A stretch of DNA of 64,000 nt, taken from assembly GCF_008801925.2 (NCBI RefSeq), contig NZ_CP062803.1:496001-560000 (forward strand), read 5' to 3'. A program made the translations under genes and the position numbers. This document shows positions 1-11,444 of this stretch, in pieces. Under the pieces are notes generated by a model. That model was not told the origin of the DNA. It saw only the letters and a program-made list of their open reading frames with translations, and did no database searches. This DNA comes from Cupriavidus basilensis (GTDB taxonomy: Bacteria > Pseudomonadota > Gammaproteobacteria > Burkholderiales > Burkholderiaceae). Each line of letters starts with the position of its first letter. The first letter of the stretch is position 1.

Positions 1-1
1 C

Positions 2-1208
<1,207 letters not shown>

Positions 1209-1277
1209 AATAGAGTCTTGCAACATGTCGGCCGCGGCCAGTCGGGCGCGGGGCATGCTGGGTTCAAAGGAAACACC

Positions 1278-1538
1278 ATGGCACTATTGATCACCGACGA
1301 CTGCATCAATTGCGACGTTTGTGAGCCGGAGTGCCCAAACGAAGCCATTTCGATGGGGCCCGAGATCTATGAGATCGACCCCAACAAATGTACCGAATGC
1401 GTTGGGCACTTCGACGAGCCGCAGTGCCAGCAGGTTTGTCCTGTGGCTTGCATCCCGCACGATCCCAACCGCATTGAGACGCGCGAGATCCTGATGGATC
1501 GCTACCGTCTCCTTACGGCGGCCAAACGGGCAGCCTGA
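1278..1538 (+). CDS. YfhL-type 2[4Fe-4S] ferredoxin
   Basis: Small 86-residue electron-transfer protein. The first cluster is ligated by C9, C12, C15 and C19 (CxxCxxCxxxC). The second has the extended arrangement C38-x2-C41-x8-C50-x3-C54, typical of the Allochromatium/YfhL ferredoxin class with its inserted loop; a further Cys lies at 58. AAGG lies upstream of the ATG at 1278. The redox partner is unknown; the family is found next to coaD in many proteobacteria. A bidirectional hairpin terminator follows. Confidence 0.95.
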   Translation: MALLITDDCINCDVCEPECPNEAISMGPEIYEIDPNKCTECVGHFDEPQCQQVCPVACIPHDPNRIETREILMDRYRLLTAAKRAA

Positions 1539-1575
1539 GTTGCCACAGCGGCTTGCGGCACGAAGTTCGCATCAC

Positions 1576-1612
1576 AAAAAACCCCATGACCTTCGCGGTG
1601 ATGGGGTTTTTT
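1576..1612. terminator. Bidirectional intrinsic terminator between ferredoxin gene and pth
   Basis: Inverted repeat with six A, CCCCAT, an internal G-G mismatch and ACC on the left arm; GGT, ATGGGG and six T on the right. It lies between two convergent genes, so it can serve both strands. Confidence 0.85.
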
Positions 1613-1637
1613 GTTTGGGCACGCGCGTTCAGCGGTT

Positions 1638-2231
1638 TCAGCGGTTCGTATGCAGTTCCAGCATGGCGCGCTCGGACTCGCCTTTGGCCAGCAACCCAAG
1701 CGGTGCGATGCTGCGGTCGATGGCTTCGTCGATGGCCTGCTGCTCCTCGCGGCGTGGTGGCTTCAGCACGAAATTGATCACATCTTCGCGCTCGCCGCCG
1801 CCACCGGCCGCATTGCGCGGATGGCCGACGCCAATGCGCAGGCGCCAGTAGTCCTGGGTGGTCAGGTGTGCGGAAATGTCCTTGAGGCCATTGTGGCCAC
1901 CCGCGCCACCGCCACGCTTGAGCTTGACGGTGCCCGAGGGCAGGTCCATCTCGTCATGGGCCACCACGATCTCGTCCGGCAGGATCTTGTAGAAGCGTGC
2001 GAGCGATACCACGGACAGCCCGGAGCGGTTCATGAAGGTGGACGGCTTGAGCAGCCAGATTTCCTGGTCCCACAGCCGGGCGCGCGCTGCCAGCCCATGG
2101 AAGCGGCCTTCCACGCGCAGGGTGACGCCGCCCATGCGGGCCAGCTGATCGACCAGCCAGAAGCCGGCATTGTGGCGCGTGGCTTCGTATTCCGCCCCGG
2201 GGTTTCCGAGGCCGACGATGAGTTTGATCAT
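1638..2231 (-). CDS. pth: peptidyl-tRNA hydrolase
   Basis: Cleaves the ester bond of peptidyl-tRNA released by abortive translation. The 197-residue product carries the family's key residues at the positions of the E. coli enzyme: N10, catalytic H20 in TRHNAGF, N68 in FMN, D93 in HDEMDLPSG and N114 in GGHNG. It begins MIKLIVGLGNPG. It is the last gene of a minus-strand block behind rplY, separated from it by a 470-bp repeat-bearing spacer and a terminator, so it probably has its own promoter. Confidence 0.97.
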   Translation of the reverse strand: MIKLIVGLGNPGAEYEATRHNAGFWLVDQLARMGGVTLRVEGRFHGLAARARLWDQEIWLLKPSTFMNRSGLSVVSLARFYKILPDEIVVAHDEMDLPSGTVKLKRGGGAGGHNGLKDISAHLTTQDYWRLRIGVGHPRNAAGGGGEREDVINFVLKPPRREEQQAIDEAIDRSIAPLGLLAKGESERAMLELHTNR

Positions 2232-2617
2232 GCGTTGTACTTCTTGGTTGATGGGGCTCGACGCACTAGGCGCGGGGCGGCTGGCAACTGCTTGGCTGCA
2301 ACTACAACTGCAAATTCAAAATCAACTGCAGTTTCACCACCCCTGCGGGGCGGCGACCTACTTTTTTGTCTTGCCAAAAAAGTAGGCAAAAAAGGCGCGC
2401 CGGATGGGGCGACACCCCCTCAGGATTTCACGAAAAGAGCGGCCGGGACCCAAACTCGCATCGCCTTACGGCGATACTCAAACATGGGTCCCTCTTTTCC
2501 GCACTTTTCGTGAAATCCCGAGGCGCCCCATACGGCCTTGGCACACCTTGACGGCTCGCTTCGCATCGCGCATGGGTGTGCTGCCAGAAGCCAAGCATAC
2601 GCGAACCTCGGGACGAA
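2232..2617. repeat. Gene-free spacer with nested palindromic element
   Basis: No credible gene. Contains a perfect 11-bp inverted repeat (CCTACTTTTTT at 2357-2367 with AAAAAAGTAGG at 2376-2386). A larger imperfect hairpin at about 2402-2533 is built of nested arms: GGATGGGGCG with CGCCCCATAC, GGATTTCACGAAAAG with CTTTTCGTGAAATCC, GGGACCCA with TGGGTCCC, and ATCGCC with GGCGAT around the centre near 2468. A further short pair (GCACACC and GGTGTGC) lies at 2541-2581. The build resembles the dispersed palindromic elements of Cupriavidus and Ralstonia genomes. Open frames here have no family resemblance. Confidence 0.7.
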
Positions 2618-2648
2618 AAAAAACCGCCGGACGCGCCGGCGGTTTTTT
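2618..2648 (-). terminator. Intrinsic terminator downstream of rplY
   Basis: Seven-bp GC stem (CCGCCGG at 2624-2630 with CCGGCGG at 2636-2642), loop ACGCG, flanked by A-run and T-run. It lies just beyond the rplY stop codon. Confidence 0.85.
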
Positions 2649-2703
2649 CTTGCGGCTGCGAGAGCCGTCCTGTTGCACGGCCCAAAGGCCGCGTTCAGGG
2701 TAC

Positions 2704-3306
2704 TCAGGCAGCAGGCGTTTCGCCTTCGGCAGCTTCCGACACGCCGCCGGCCGGCAGCGAGATGCTGGCGATAGCGGGGTTTTCGTCACCGTGGGTGATG
2801 GCGCTCACGCCCTTCGGCAGCTTCACGTCGGACAGGTGCAGGGTCTGGCCCAGTTCTGCATTGCCCAGGTCCACTTCGATGAACTCAGGCAGGTCGGCCG
2901 GCAGGCACGACACTTCCAGTTCGTTCAGGATGTGGTTGACGATGCCATGGCCCAGCTTCACGCCCGGGGCGTTTTCCTGGTTCATGAAGTGCAGCGGCAC
3001 CTTGACGTGGATCTTGTCGGTGGCCGACACGCGTTGGAAGTCAACGTGCAGGACCAGCGGCTTGAACGGGTGCATCTGGAAAGCGCGCAGCAGGGCCTTT
3101 TCAGCCTTGCCTTCCACTTCGAGGTCGAGAATCGACGAGTGGAATGCTTCTTTCTTCAGCGCGTGGAACAGTGCGTTGTGATCGAGTTCGATCATCTTGG
3201 GTTCGGCTGCGCCGCCATAGATGATGCCGGGGGTCTTGCCGGCGTTGCGCAGGCGGCGGCTCGCACCCGTTCCCTGTACGCTACGCTCGAAGGCTACTAC
3301 TTTCAT
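2704..3306 (-). CDS. rplY: 50S ribosomal protein L25, long (Ctc) form
   Basis: Binds 5S rRNA in the large subunit; the long form carries an extra C-terminal domain and is also known as general stress protein Ctc. The 200-residue product starts [20 protein letters not shown] and continues with the L25 core KTPGIIYGG. The acidic, Ala-rich tail is typical of the long form. The gene lies 123 bp downstream of prs, a conserved prs-rplY-pth order. Confidence 0.96.
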   Translation of the reverse strand: MKVVAFERSVQGTGASRRLRNAGKTPGIIYGGAAEPKMIELDHNALFHALKKEAFHSSILDLEVEGKAEKALLRAFQMHPFKPLVLHVDFQRVSATDKIHVKVPLHFMNQENAPGVKLGHGIVNHILNELEVSCLPADLPEFIEVDLGNAELGQTLHLSDVKLPKGVSAITHGDENPAIASISLPAGGVSEAAEGETPAA

Positions 3307-3429
3307 GATGACTCCAAATGTAAGAGGGCTGTCCGCGACCAGACAGCCCGATGAACCTCGTCACGTGCCGTAATCGGGGTGTTACTCCCCAAAAAAACAG
3401 CCGCAAACGCGGTAAAGCCTTGAATTCTA

Positions 3430-4383
3430 TCAGGAATCGGCAAACAGCGACATGATCGAGTCGCCCTTGACGATCCGGGTAAAGGTCTCTGCCAGCAGCG
3501 ATGCGGTCGAGAGCTGGCGAATCTTGCCGGACTGGATCGCATCGTCGCGCAGCGGAATCGTGTCGCACACCACCACTTCATCCAGTTCGGAGTCGGCGAT
3601 GCGGGCAGCCGCGCCACCGGACAGGACCGGGTGGGTACAGTAAGCGAATACCTTCAGCGCGCCGCGTTCCTTGAGCACCTGGGCCGCCTTGCACAGGGTG
3701 CCGCCGGTGTCGATCATGTCATCCATGATCACGCAGTTGCGGCCGTCGACTTCACCGATGATGTTCATCACTTCGGCCACGTTGGCCTTGGGACGACGCT
3801 TGTCGATGATGGCCAGGTCGCAGTTCAACTGCTTGGCCAGCGCACGGGCGCGCACCACGCCGCCGACGTCGGGCGAGACCACCAGCAGATTGCCGTAGTT
3901 CTTCTCGCGCAGGTCGCCCAGCAGAACCGGGGAGGCGTAGATGTTATCAACCGGGATATCGAAGAAGCCCTGGATCTGGTCGGCGTGGAGGTCCATGGTC
4001 AGGACGCGCTCGACGCCGGCAACTTCCAGCATGTTGGCTACCACCTTGGCCGAGATCGCGACGCGCGCCGAACGCGGGCGGCGGTCCTGGCGGGCATAGC
4101 CAAAGTAGGGCATGGCGGCAGTGATGCTGCGTGCCGAAGCGCGCTTGAGCGCATCGACCATCACCATCAGTTCCATCAGGTTGTCGTTGGTCGGCGCGCA
4201 GGTGGACTGCAGCACGATGACGTGCTTGCCGCGAACATTTTCCTGGATTTCAACTTGGACTTCGCCGTCGGAGAACCGACCGACCTGGGCCTTCCCGAGC
4301 GGGATGCCGAGGTGCTGAACGACAGCCTCCGCGAGTTTGGGGTTGGCGTTGCCGGTAAAAACCATCAAGCCTTCGCTGCTCAT
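3430..4383 (-). CDS. prs: ribose-phosphate pyrophosphokinase
   Basis: Makes PRPP from ribose 5-phosphate and ATP for nucleotide, His and Trp synthesis. The 317-residue class I enzyme has the substrate-binding stretch [11 protein letters not shown] at 131-141, the flexible catalytic KRRP loop at 195-198 and the PRPP-binding motif [12 protein letters not shown] at 218-229. The start at 4383 ([11 protein letters not shown]) was chosen by family alignment; the longer frame reads back through the tRNA. It follows tRNA-Gln and ispE on the same strand. Confidence 0.97.
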   Translation of the reverse strand: MSSEGLMVFTGNANPKLAEAVVQHLGIPLGKAQVGRFSDGEVQVEIQENVRGKHVIVLQSTCAPTNDNLMELMVMVDALKRASARSITAAMPYFGYARQDRRPRSARVAISAKVVANMLEVAGVERVLTMDLHADQIQGFFDIPVDNIYASPVLLGDLREKNYGNLLVVSPDVGGVVRARALAKQLNCDLAIIDKRRPKANVAEVMNIIGEVDGRNCVIMDDMIDTGGTLCKAAQVLKERGALKVFAYCTHPVLSGGAAARIADSELDEVVVCDTIPLRDDAIQSGKIRQLSTASLLAETFTRIVKGDSIMSLFADS

Positions 4384-4421
4384 TCGGTGCACCTGTCTTG
4401 CTACTGGAGGGGGAAACGATT

Positions 4422-4443
4422 GCTGCCGGCTAGTGCCGGCAGC
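4422..4443. other. Stable hairpin between tRNA-Gln and prs
   Basis: Perfect 9-bp stem (GCTGCCGGC with GCCGGCAGC) around a TAGT loop, located in the 97-bp gap between tRNA-Gln and prs. There is no T-run on the transcribed minus strand, so it looks more like a processing or leader hairpin than a terminator; that reading is inference. Confidence 0.5.
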
Positions 4444-4480
4444 TTTTCGTGCAGGTCCGTAAGGACACTGTAGGATGTAA

Positions 4481-4557
4481 TGGCAGGGGAAGAAGGATTC
4501 GAACCTTCGAATGCCGGAATCAAAATCCGGTGCCTTGACCAACTTGGCGACTCCCCT
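4481..4557 (-). tRNA. tRNA-Gln (TTG anticodon)
   Basis: 77-nt cloverleaf on the minus strand. The acceptor stem AGGGGAG pairs with the 3' strand TTCCCCT (one G-T wobble), the anticodon stem CCGGA/TCCGG encloses loop TTTTGAT with anticodon TTG, and the T-arm has GGTTCGAATCC. Discriminator G and an encoded CCA end the molecule at 4481. Its place between ispE and prs is a conserved position in Burkholderiales. Confidence 0.96.
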
Positions 4558-4616
4558 ACACAACCGGGTACGTCCATCGTCACATTCAACTGACTGCGAC
4601 GCCGAACGAAAAACTT

Positions 4617-5495
4617 TTATGCGAGCGTTGCGAGTGGGTGTTGCGATAAACTCTTCGCACACCTGCCATCCCATTCGGGAGGCAACCGGTCTAGTACCTG
4701 CTGCGCAGTTTGCTCGTCGTTGAATCGTGCAAACACGCAGGCTCCGGAACCGGTCATCCTTGCATGTGGACTGTACTGTCTCAACCATTCAAGGGCTCGG
4801 GCAACTTCGCCGAACTTCACTGTTGCTATCGCTTCCAGGTCGTTGCGACCGAAACCGAACTTGTTTGTGCATCCAGTGAAGTCCGCTATTATGGAGATCG
4901 CTGTATCCCTTGTCAAGCGCTTGTCTGAAAAAATTGCAGCGGTCGGAACATGCTGCCGTGGATGGATGATCACGAACCAGCTTTCAGGCAATTCGACCGT
5001 CGTCAGTTCCTCGCCAATCCCTTGCGCGAATGCGTTTTCTCCATGCACGAAGAACGGCACGTCGGCACCTAGCGAAAGGCCGATGCGCTTGAGTTCGTCG
5101 CGTCCCAGGCCCAGCCCCCAAAGATGATTCAGTGCCAGCAGCGTGGTCGCCGCGTCCGACGATCCGCCGCCGATGCCGCCGCCCATCGGCAGCCGCTTGG
5201 CAATCGCGATGTCCGCGCCAAAGCGGGTGCCGCCAGCTTGCTGCAAGGCCTGCGCGGCGCGCACGATCAGGTCGCTCTGCGCCGGTACGCCCGGCACGTC
5301 GCTGATGCGCTCGATGCGGCCATCATCGCGGCGGAAGAAGTCGAGCGTATCGCTCCAGTCCACCAGTTGGAAAACCGTCTGCAGCGTGTGGTAGCCATCC
5401 GCGCGGCGTCCGGTCACATGCAGGAAGAGATTCAGCTTGGCGGGCGCCGGGCAGCCGCGCAGCGCCGGCGCAGGCAAGGTGCGGGCCGTGCTCAT
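4617..5495 (-). CDS. ispE: 4-diphosphocytidyl-2-C-methyl-D-erythritol kinase
   Basis: Fourth enzyme of the MEP isoprenoid pathway; phosphorylates CDP-methylerythritol. The 292-residue GHMP kinase has K20 in PAKLNL, the ATP loop [14 protein letters not shown] at 103-116 and catalytic D145 in GADVPFF. The start at 5495 overlaps the lolB stop codon as ATGA, which indicates translational coupling. tRNA-Gln and prs follow on the same strand. Confidence 0.97.
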   Translation of the reverse strand: MSTARTLPAPALRGCPAPAKLNLFLHVTGRRADGYHTLQTVFQLVDWSDTLDFFRRDDGRIERISDVPGVPAQSDLIVRAAQALQQAGGTRFGADIAIAKRLPMGGGIGGGSSDAATTLLALNHLWGLGLGRDELKRIGLSLGADVPFFVHGENAFAQGIGEELTTVELPESWFVIIHPRQHVPTAAIFSDKRLTRDTAISIIADFTGCTNKFGFGRNDLEAIATVKFGEVARALEWLRQYSPHARMTGSGACVFARFNDEQTAQQVLDRLPPEWDGRCAKSLSQHPLATLA

Positions 5496-6112
5496 TGTGC
5501 TTGCTCCGGATCGATGACCAGGCGTACCGAGAGCGGGTTGGCTGCGCCGTCGCGCGCGAGGTCGATGCGGCGCGGACTCGCCGCGGCCGGCGTGGATGGT
5601 GTCGTGGGTGCGGCTTCCTGCCATGCCACGTAGCGCACGGTCCAGCCGTTCTGCGCCAGGGTAGCCAGCCGTCCGTTGTCGTCACGCGTGGTGCGCGCCG
5701 GGCTGCCGGGCGCGGGGCGGGCGTGCAGCCAGTCGCGCAGGCCCGCCACCGGCAGCGAAAATCCAAGCGCTTCTTCCAGCAAGGTATCGACTTCGGGCGC
5801 GTTGCGCGGTGGCTGGTTGGGCAGGTCGAGCGTGGCCCCCGAAGGCGTGGAGGTGACGACCGCCAGGGTCTGGCCCAGCGGCGAGATCAGGTCCAGGCGC
5901 ACATTGCGGCCTTGCTCATGCCACTGGAAGCTGCCCTGGACGCCTTCATCGCGGCCGTAGCGCACGTAGTTGGCGGCGAAGCGGCCGCTGAGGTCGCGAG
6001 CCTGGGCGGTCTCGCCGGCGTCGAACTGCCGCGTGGGCGTGATGCTGGCGCAGGCGGCGAGCCATAAGGGGGCGCTCAGGCAGAGCAGGGCAAGGCGTCG
6101 GGATGTGGGCAT
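5492..6112 (-). CDS. lolB: outer-membrane lipoprotein receptor LolB
   Basis: Accepts lipoproteins from LolA and inserts them into the outer membrane. The 206-residue precursor has a lipoprotein signal with lipobox LAAC (C21) after a short hydrophobic core. The body contains the LolB-type [11 protein letters not shown] and [14 protein letters not shown] strands. It overlaps ispE by 4 bp, and the TPR-protein gene lies upstream on the same strand: the conserved lolB-ispE-prs order. A Pro/Thr/Ala-rich stretch near residues 165-180 is unremarkable for GC-rich genomes. Confidence 0.93.
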   Translation of the reverse strand: MPTSRRLALLCLSAPLWLAACASITPTRQFDAGETAQARDLSGRFAANYVRYGRDEGVQGSFQWHEQGRNVRLDLISPLGQTLAVVTSTPSGATLDLPNQPPRNAPEVDTLLEEALGFSLPVAGLRDWLHARPAPGSPARTTRDDNGRLATLAQNGWTVRYVAWQEAAPTTPSTPAAASPRRIDLARDGAANPLSVRLVIDPEQAQ

Positions 6113-6241
6113 GGCGTTTGACGTGCGCGCCGGCGCCGCCGGGCGCCGGGCTGCCGGCCCGGCGCGAGGGCCGGGCGGCGGATGATTGCGGGTGATCGGA
6201 ATGCTGCCTGATGGTTGCGGACGGCTGCGGACGACAGGATG

Positions 6242-8173
6242 CTACTTGGACAGCGCGGAGAGCGGGACGTTATAGCGGCGCAGGGTGTCGATCAGGATGA
6301 CGTTATCCGGCTCGATCTTGGCGGCTTCGGTCCAGGTCTTGCGGGCCTCGTCCTGCTGGCCGAGCTGCCACAGCACCTCACCGAGGTGGGCGCCGATTTC
6401 GGCCTCGGGCGCCTTGGCGTACGCGTTGCGCAGCAGCTCAGCGGCCGGTTGCAGCTGGCCCAGGCGGAACTTGACCCAGGCCAGGCTATCCATGATGTAG
6501 GGATCGTCCGGGCCCAGCGCGGAGGCTTTTTCCAGCAGCTGGAGGGCCTCGGGCAGGCGCACGTTGCGGTCCGCAAGCGAATAGCCCAGGGCGTTATAGC
6601 CCTGCTTGGCTTCCGGCTGCATGGCGATCACGCGGCGCAGCAGCTTTTCCATGCTGTCGTAGCGCTTCTCGCGCTCATCGAGCATGGCGAGTTCATAGAC
6701 CCAGTCCGAGTTGTCGGGCTCCGCCGCGGCGCGTTCATCCAGCACCTTGCGGGCGCGGTCATAGGACTTGGCGTCGATCAGCATGCCAACTTCTGCCTGG
6801 CGGATAGCGGTCATGCGCTGCGCGCGCTGGTCGGGCTCGGGTATATCCTCGGCATCGGCCAGCATGTCGTTGAATACCGCCTGGGCGTCGTCGAGCTTGC
6901 CCATGCGGCCCAGCAACTGCGCGCGCTTGACGGCTGCAGCCGGCGCGAGGCGGGCGTCGTCGATACGGTCGAGCCAGGCTACGGCCGCCGGGTAGTCCTT
7001 CTTTTCCTCGGCAATCTGCGCCAGGTACTGGTAGGCGATATCCGGGCTGGCCGCCGGCACTTGCTCGGCGAGTTGCAGGTATTCCTTCAGGTACAGCTCG
7101 GCTTCGTCGTAGCGCTTGGACTGCAGGCTGGTGAGGCCGAGGGCGAGCGGCACACGCGGATCCTTCGGCGCAATCTTGCGCAGCGTCTCGAACTCCGCGC
7201 GCGCGGCCTGCAGGTCGTTTTGCTGCAGGTAGAGGCGGGCCAGCGTGATGTGCCCGTTGACCGAGGCCGGGGCCTTGTTGACGAACGCCTTGAGCCCGGC
7301 AATGGCCTGGTCCGGCGCGCTGTCGGCGCGCAACTCGGCAGCCATCAGCGCGGCGCCTTCGAAGTCGGGGCGGATCCTCTGGGCCTCGTCGAGCTCGGCC
7401 AGGGCGCCGGGAATATCGCTGGCGGCTTCCTTGGCGCGCGCAAGGGCAAGGTGAGTTTCGGCCGATTTCAGGTCGTTCGCCACCAGGCGCTGCAGCAGCG
7501 CGGCCGCGCCGGCGGGGTCGCTGGTGCGCGAAAGCTGCTGCTGCATCTGCAGGATGGCCTCCGGCCGCTGGCTCGGCGGCACGCCATTGAGCTGCAGAGC
7601 CAGCAGGGGTTCGGCTTCGTCCCATCGGCCGCTAAGGACCAGCAGGGTCGACAGCACCTGCCGCGCACCGGCGGAGGTGGGCGCAAGCTCGGTCCACAGC
7701 CGCGCGGCGTCAAGCGCTTGCTGGGCGCTGCGGGCATTGAACGCGATCTCGGTGGCGCGTTGGGCAAAGCGCGGGTCGCGCGTATTACGAGCCAGTTCCA
7801 GATACGTCTGGTAAGCGGGGCCGACCACGCCGCGCTGGACGGAGATTTCCGCGGCCAGCACCCGATAGAGGATGTCCGCGGTGAGCGGCACCGTCGGCAG
7901 CGGCATCTTCGGCGGCAGCGGGTTCGAGCGGATTGGCGTCGTGGCCTCCGCGGCGACCTTCATCGCGGGCTTGCCGTCCGCGGGCGCGGCGTGGCTGGCA
8001 AGCGGCGCCAGGGCGCAGACTGCCACCGCGGCCGCAGCCGTGGCCGCGAGCCTGTGACGCAGCGGCCGCCGGGGGGAGAGAAGTTGAGCGGTGGTCATCG
8101 GGGTACGGTCCAGGCGGTCCGACATGTGGGTGGGTGCTCCAGCACTCAAAGGCGATGGGGAAGGTAAAGGCAT
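6242..8173 (-). CDS. tetratricopeptide-repeat protein, exported
   Basis: 643-residue protein made largely of TPR-like helical repeats (Ala/Leu/Arg-rich, with repeated patterns such as LGxxxYxxAexYLKEY and [18 protein letters not shown]). A hydrophobic segment near residues 40-62 ([21 protein letters not shown]) looks like a signal peptide. That favours a start at 8125 (MSDRL) or 8098 (MTTAQ) over the first ATG at 8173. It precedes lolB-ispE, so a role in envelope assembly is plausible; the actual partner is unknown. It is transcribed divergently from mutM. Confidence 0.8.
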   Translation of the reverse strand: MPLPSPSPLSAGAPTHMSDRLDRTPMTTAQLLSPRRPLRHRLAATAAAAVAVCALAPLASHAAPADGKPAMKVAAEATTPIRSNPLPPKMPLPTVPLTADILYRVLAAEISVQRGVVGPAYQTYLELARNTRDPRFAQRATEIAFNARSAQQALDAARLWTELAPTSAGARQVLSTLLVLSGRWDEAEPLLALQLNGVPPSQRPEAILQMQQQLSRTSDPAGAAALLQRLVANDLKSAETHLALARAKEAASDIPGALAELDEAQRIRPDFEGAALMAAELRADSAPDQAIAGLKAFVNKAPASVNGHITLARLYLQQNDLQAARAEFETLRKIAPKDPRVPLALGLTSLQSKRYDEAELYLKEYLQLAEQVPAASPDIAYQYLAQIAEEKKDYPAAVAWLDRIDDARLAPAAAVKRAQLLGRMGKLDDAQAVFNDMLADAEDIPEPDQRAQRMTAIRQAEVGMLIDAKSYDRARKVLDERAAAEPDNSDWVYELAMLDEREKRYDSMEKLLRRVIAMQPEAKQGYNALGYSLADRNVRLPEALQLLEKASALGPDDPYIMDSLAWVKFRLGQLQPAAELLRNAYAKAPEAEIGAHLGEVLWQLGQQDEARKTWTEAAKIEPDNVILIDTLRRYNVPLSALSK

Positions 8174-8266
8174 TGTAGCCTGCCGCTACAATGCTTTGCT
8201 TATCCGCATGGCACCGGCACGGCTGGGGTCTCTGGCGGTTTGAGTGGCACAAAAGGGAGAGGTTCG

Positions 8267-9151
8267 ATGCCTGAGTTGCCGGAGGTCGAAGTGACCCGGC
8301 GCGGCTTGCTGCCGCATGTGGTTGGGCGGCGCATTGCCGACGTGGTGGTGCGCCATCGCGGCCTGCGCTGGCCGGTCGAGCCGGATCTGGAGTCGCAGCT
8401 GGCCGGGCGGGTGATCGCGCGCATCGAGCGGCGTGGCAAATACTTGCTGCTGGAGTGCGTGCGCCCTGACGGCGAGGCTCCCGGATGGCTGCTGATCCAC
8501 CTTGGCATGACCGGCACGCTGCGGGTGTTGCCTCAGGCGCCACCGCCGGGCACGCACGATCACCTTGACCTGGTCCTTGCCGAGGCCGACGGCGCGGGCG
8601 ATGCGCAGCCCGGCGCAGCCGCCAGCAGCCTGGTGCTGCGCTTTCGCGATCCGAGGCGCTTTGGCGCGGTGCTGTGGAGCCTGCTCGAAGAGTCGCAATT
8701 GCCGACCCATCCGCTGCTGAGCAAGCTCGGCATCGAGCCTTTCGACCCGCGTTTCGACGGGGCCTGGCTCTATCGCCTGGGACGCGGGCGCAGCGCGGCC
8801 ATCAAGACCGTGCTTCTCGCCGGCGACATCGTGGTGGGCGTGGGCAATATCTATGCATCGGAAAGCCTGTTTGCCGCTGGCATCCGCCCCACCACGCCAG
8901 CCGGGCGCCTGTCGCTGGCGCGTTGCGAACGCCTGGCCGAGGCCGTGCGCGACACGCTGGCCCGCGCGATCGAGCGCGGCGGCAGCACGTTGCGCGACTT
9001 TGTCGGCAGCGATGGCAGCAATGGCTATTTCCAGCTGGATTGCGCCGTGTACGACCGCGCCGGCCATCCATGCCGGGTCTGCGGCACCACCATCCGGCAG
9101 ATCGTCCAGGGGCAGCGCTCCACGTTCTACTGCCCGAGCTGCCAGCGTTGA
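8267..9151 (+). CDS. mutM: formamidopyrimidine-DNA glycosylase
   Basis: Base-excision repair glycosylase/AP lyase that removes 8-oxoguanine and formamidopyrimidines. The 294-residue product starts MPELPEVEV, giving the catalytic N-terminal proline and E3 after Met removal. The C-terminal zinc finger C-x2-C-x16-C-x2-C (CRVC ... CPSC) is intact. The start at 8267 has AGGGAGAGG upstream; the in-frame ATG at 8240 would hide the catalytic proline. mutY lies 2.3 kb downstream, with a dynamin-like gene between. Confidence 0.97.
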   Translation: MPELPEVEVTRRGLLPHVVGRRIADVVVRHRGLRWPVEPDLESQLAGRVIARIERRGKYLLLECVRPDGEAPGWLLIHLGMTGTLRVLPQAPPPGTHDHLDLVLAEADGAGDAQPGAAASSLVLRFRDPRRFGAVLWSLLEESQLPTHPLLSKLGIEPFDPRFDGAWLYRLGRGRSAAIKTVLLAGDIVVGVGNIYASESLFAAGIRPTTPAGRLSLARCERLAEAVRDTLARAIERGGSTLRDFVGSDGSNGYFQLDCAVYDRAGHPCRVCGTTIRQIVQGQRSTFYCPSCQR

Positions 9152-9434
9152 GCGCGGCGCCGCCGTGCCTGCGGCTCCCGTTGCGCGAGCCGTACGAGAG
9201 TGACGATTGCCTATCTTCTTGCGAATGTGGCGCCAACCCGATGGCCCGGCGCAACAGGGAAGGCGGCGGGCGACTCGAATTTCACAAAAATCCGCCGTAA
9301 ACCTGTATCTTGAAGAGCGTAAAAAAGTGTTACAAAGACATCATGTCACCGCCCGGGTGCCGTCCATCGGACATCGAGATGTCCGGCCTGCAGCGCCGTC
9401 GCGGGGGCTTTTCGCCAAGCCGATCCCAGTGCCA

Positions 9435-11378
9435 ATGACAACCCTCGCCCTACAATTCGAACAATACGGCGCCTGGAGAACCGGGGTACTCCACTCCCTG
9501 GCCGAATTCCGCTCCTGGCTGCAGCAGCACGATCTCTACGACGCCCAGGCTGATGAACGCGTCCAGCGCATCCAGGGCGTGCTCAAGAGCGACCGGCTCA
9601 AGGTGGCGTTCATCGCGGAGTTCTCGCGGGGCAAGAGCGAGCTGATCAACGCGATTTTCTTTGCCGACTACGGCCGTCGCATCCTGCCGTCTTCCGCGGG
9701 GCGCACCACGATGTGCCCGACCGAGCTGCGCTACGACGAAGCCGAGGCGCCGTGCATCCGGCTGCTGCCGATCGAGACGCGCCTGCAGGAAGCCTCCACC
9801 GCCGATTTCCTTGACGTCGAGGCGCACTGGCATACCGTGCCGCTCGACCCCTCGTCGCCCGATGGCATGCTGGATGCGTTCCGGCACGTGGTCGAGACCA
9901 ACCGTGTCACGCGCGAGATGGCCGAGTCGCTTGGCCTGTATAACGAGAACGATCCCGACGCCGCCTACGCGCTCGATGCCGACGGCATGGTGGAGATTTC
10001 CCGCTGGCGCCACGCGGTCATCAACTTCCCGCATCCGCTGTTGCGCCAGGGCCTGGTCATCCTCGACACGCCGGGCCTGAACGCGATCGGCACCGAGCCC
10101 GAGCTGACGCTGCGCCTGATTCCGGACGCGCATGTCGTGGTGTTCATGCTGGCGGCCGACGCCGGCGTGACCAAGAGTGACCTCGACCTCTGGCGCAGCC
10201 ATGTGAGCGCAGGCCACCGCAAGGGGTGCCTGGCGGTACTTAACAAGATCGATGGCCTGTGGGACCCGCTCAAGTCGCCGGCCGAGACCGCGGCCGAGAT
10301 CACGCGCCAGGTCACCACCAGCGCTCATGTGCTGGGCATCGACGAGTCACGCGTCTACCCGGTGTCGGCGCAGAAGGGCCTGGTGGCCAAGGTCACCAAC
10401 GACGACGACTTGCTGGCGCGCAGCGGCCTGCCGCAGTTCGAGCACGTGCTGTCTGACCAGTTGATCCCGCAGCGGCGCGAGATCGTCGCCGACCAGGTGC
10501 AGCGCTCGGTCGAGGAAATGGCACGCGGCGCGCAGCAACTGCTGCAAAGCCGCCGCCGCAGCATCGTCGAGCAGTTGTTCGAGCTGCGCGGGCTGCGCGG
10601 CAAGAACCACGCGATGGTCAAGCATATGCTGATGCGCGTGCAGTCGGAGAAAGAAGAGTTCGAGCAGAGCATCGCCAAGTTCCAGGCGCTGCGGCTGGTG
10701 TTCGGGCGCCATAGCGCGGACATCATCAAGAGCCTGCAGCTGCGCGACGTGCGCCGCACCATGCGCGAGCGCCGCGAGCAGATGAAGGAGCGTTTCTTCT
10801 CGCGCGGCATGCGCGAGGACATGGATGCCTTGTTCGTGCGGCTCGGTGAACTGGTCAGCGAGGCCGACCAGAAGATCACCCAGCTTCACCAGCTCACCGA
10901 CAGCATGTACCGCCGCTTCAATGCCGAGCATGGCTTTACGCTGCCCGCGCCGATCCAGTTTGTCACCGCGCGCTACGTCAGCGAATTGCAGCAGACGCTG
11001 GGGTTGGCCCACACGCACTTCGGCGCCATGAACATGCTCACGCGCTCGCGCCCGCAGCTGGTGCAGAGCGCGTTTTCCACCATCGCCACCCGCGTGCTGG
11101 AAACCTTCCGGGATCTGAACCGCGATATCGAGATCTGGCTCAAGTCGGTGATGACGCCGCTGGAGGCGCAGGTGCGCGAGCACCAGAAACAGTTGCGCCG
11201 CCGGGTCGATTCGATCGAGCGCATCCACGAGGCCACCGACACGCTCGAGAGCCGCATCGCGCAGCTCGAGGAAGTACTCAACGGCCTGGACGATCGCAGC
11301 GGGCGCATCGAATCGTTCTCCAGGCGGATCCTGCAGCCGGACGCCGACGAGGGGCAGCTCCGGGCGTTCGCGGCCTGA
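9435..11378 (+). CDS. dynamin-like GTPase
   Basis: 647-residue large GTPase. Visible G-motifs: P-loop EFSRGKSELINA (GKS at 66-68), G3 DTPG at 211-214, G4 NKID at 270-273. The C-terminal half is helical and rich in Arg/Glu/Gln with coiled-coil character (for example residues 370-460 and 590-640). No clear transmembrane segment was seen, unlike bacterial membrane-fusion dynamins with paddle helices. Bacterial dynamin-like proteins remodel or guard membranes, but the role of this group is not established. It sits between mutM and mutY. The start at 9435 was chosen as the start of the conserved region; the frame extends to 9207. Confidence 0.8.
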   Translation: MTTLALQFEQYGAWRTGVLHSLAEFRSWLQQHDLYDAQADERVQRIQGVLKSDRLKVAFIAEFSRGKSELINAIFFADYGRRILPSSAGRTTMCPTELRYDEAEAPCIRLLPIETRLQEASTADFLDVEAHWHTVPLDPSSPDGMLDAFRHVVETNRVTREMAESLGLYNENDPDAAYALDADGMVEISRWRHAVINFPHPLLRQGLVILDTPGLNAIGTEPELTLRLIPDAHVVVFMLAADAGVTKSDLDLWRSHVSAGHRKGCLAVLNKIDGLWDPLKSPAETAAEITRQVTTSAHVLGIDESRVYPVSAQKGLVAKVTNDDDLLARSGLPQFEHVLSDQLIPQRREIVADQVQRSVEEMARGAQQLLQSRRRSIVEQLFELRGLRGKNHAMVKHMLMRVQSEKEEFEQSIAKFQALRLVFGRHSADIIKSLQLRDVRRTMRERREQMKERFFSRGMREDMDALFVRLGELVSEADQKITQLHQLTDSMYRRFNAEHGFTLPAPIQFVTARYVSELQQTLGLAHTHFGAMNMLTRSRPQLVQSAFSTIATRVLETFRDLNRDIEIWLKSVMTPLEAQVREHQKQLRRRVDSIERIHEATDTLESRIAQLEEVLNGLDDRSGRIESFSRRILQPDADEGQLRAFAA

Positions 11379-11444
11379 AGCGCGGCCGGAGCAAGTCCGG
11401 CGGCGAATGCAGGTGGCAAGGGCTGGTGGCGGCGAGGCGGTATC

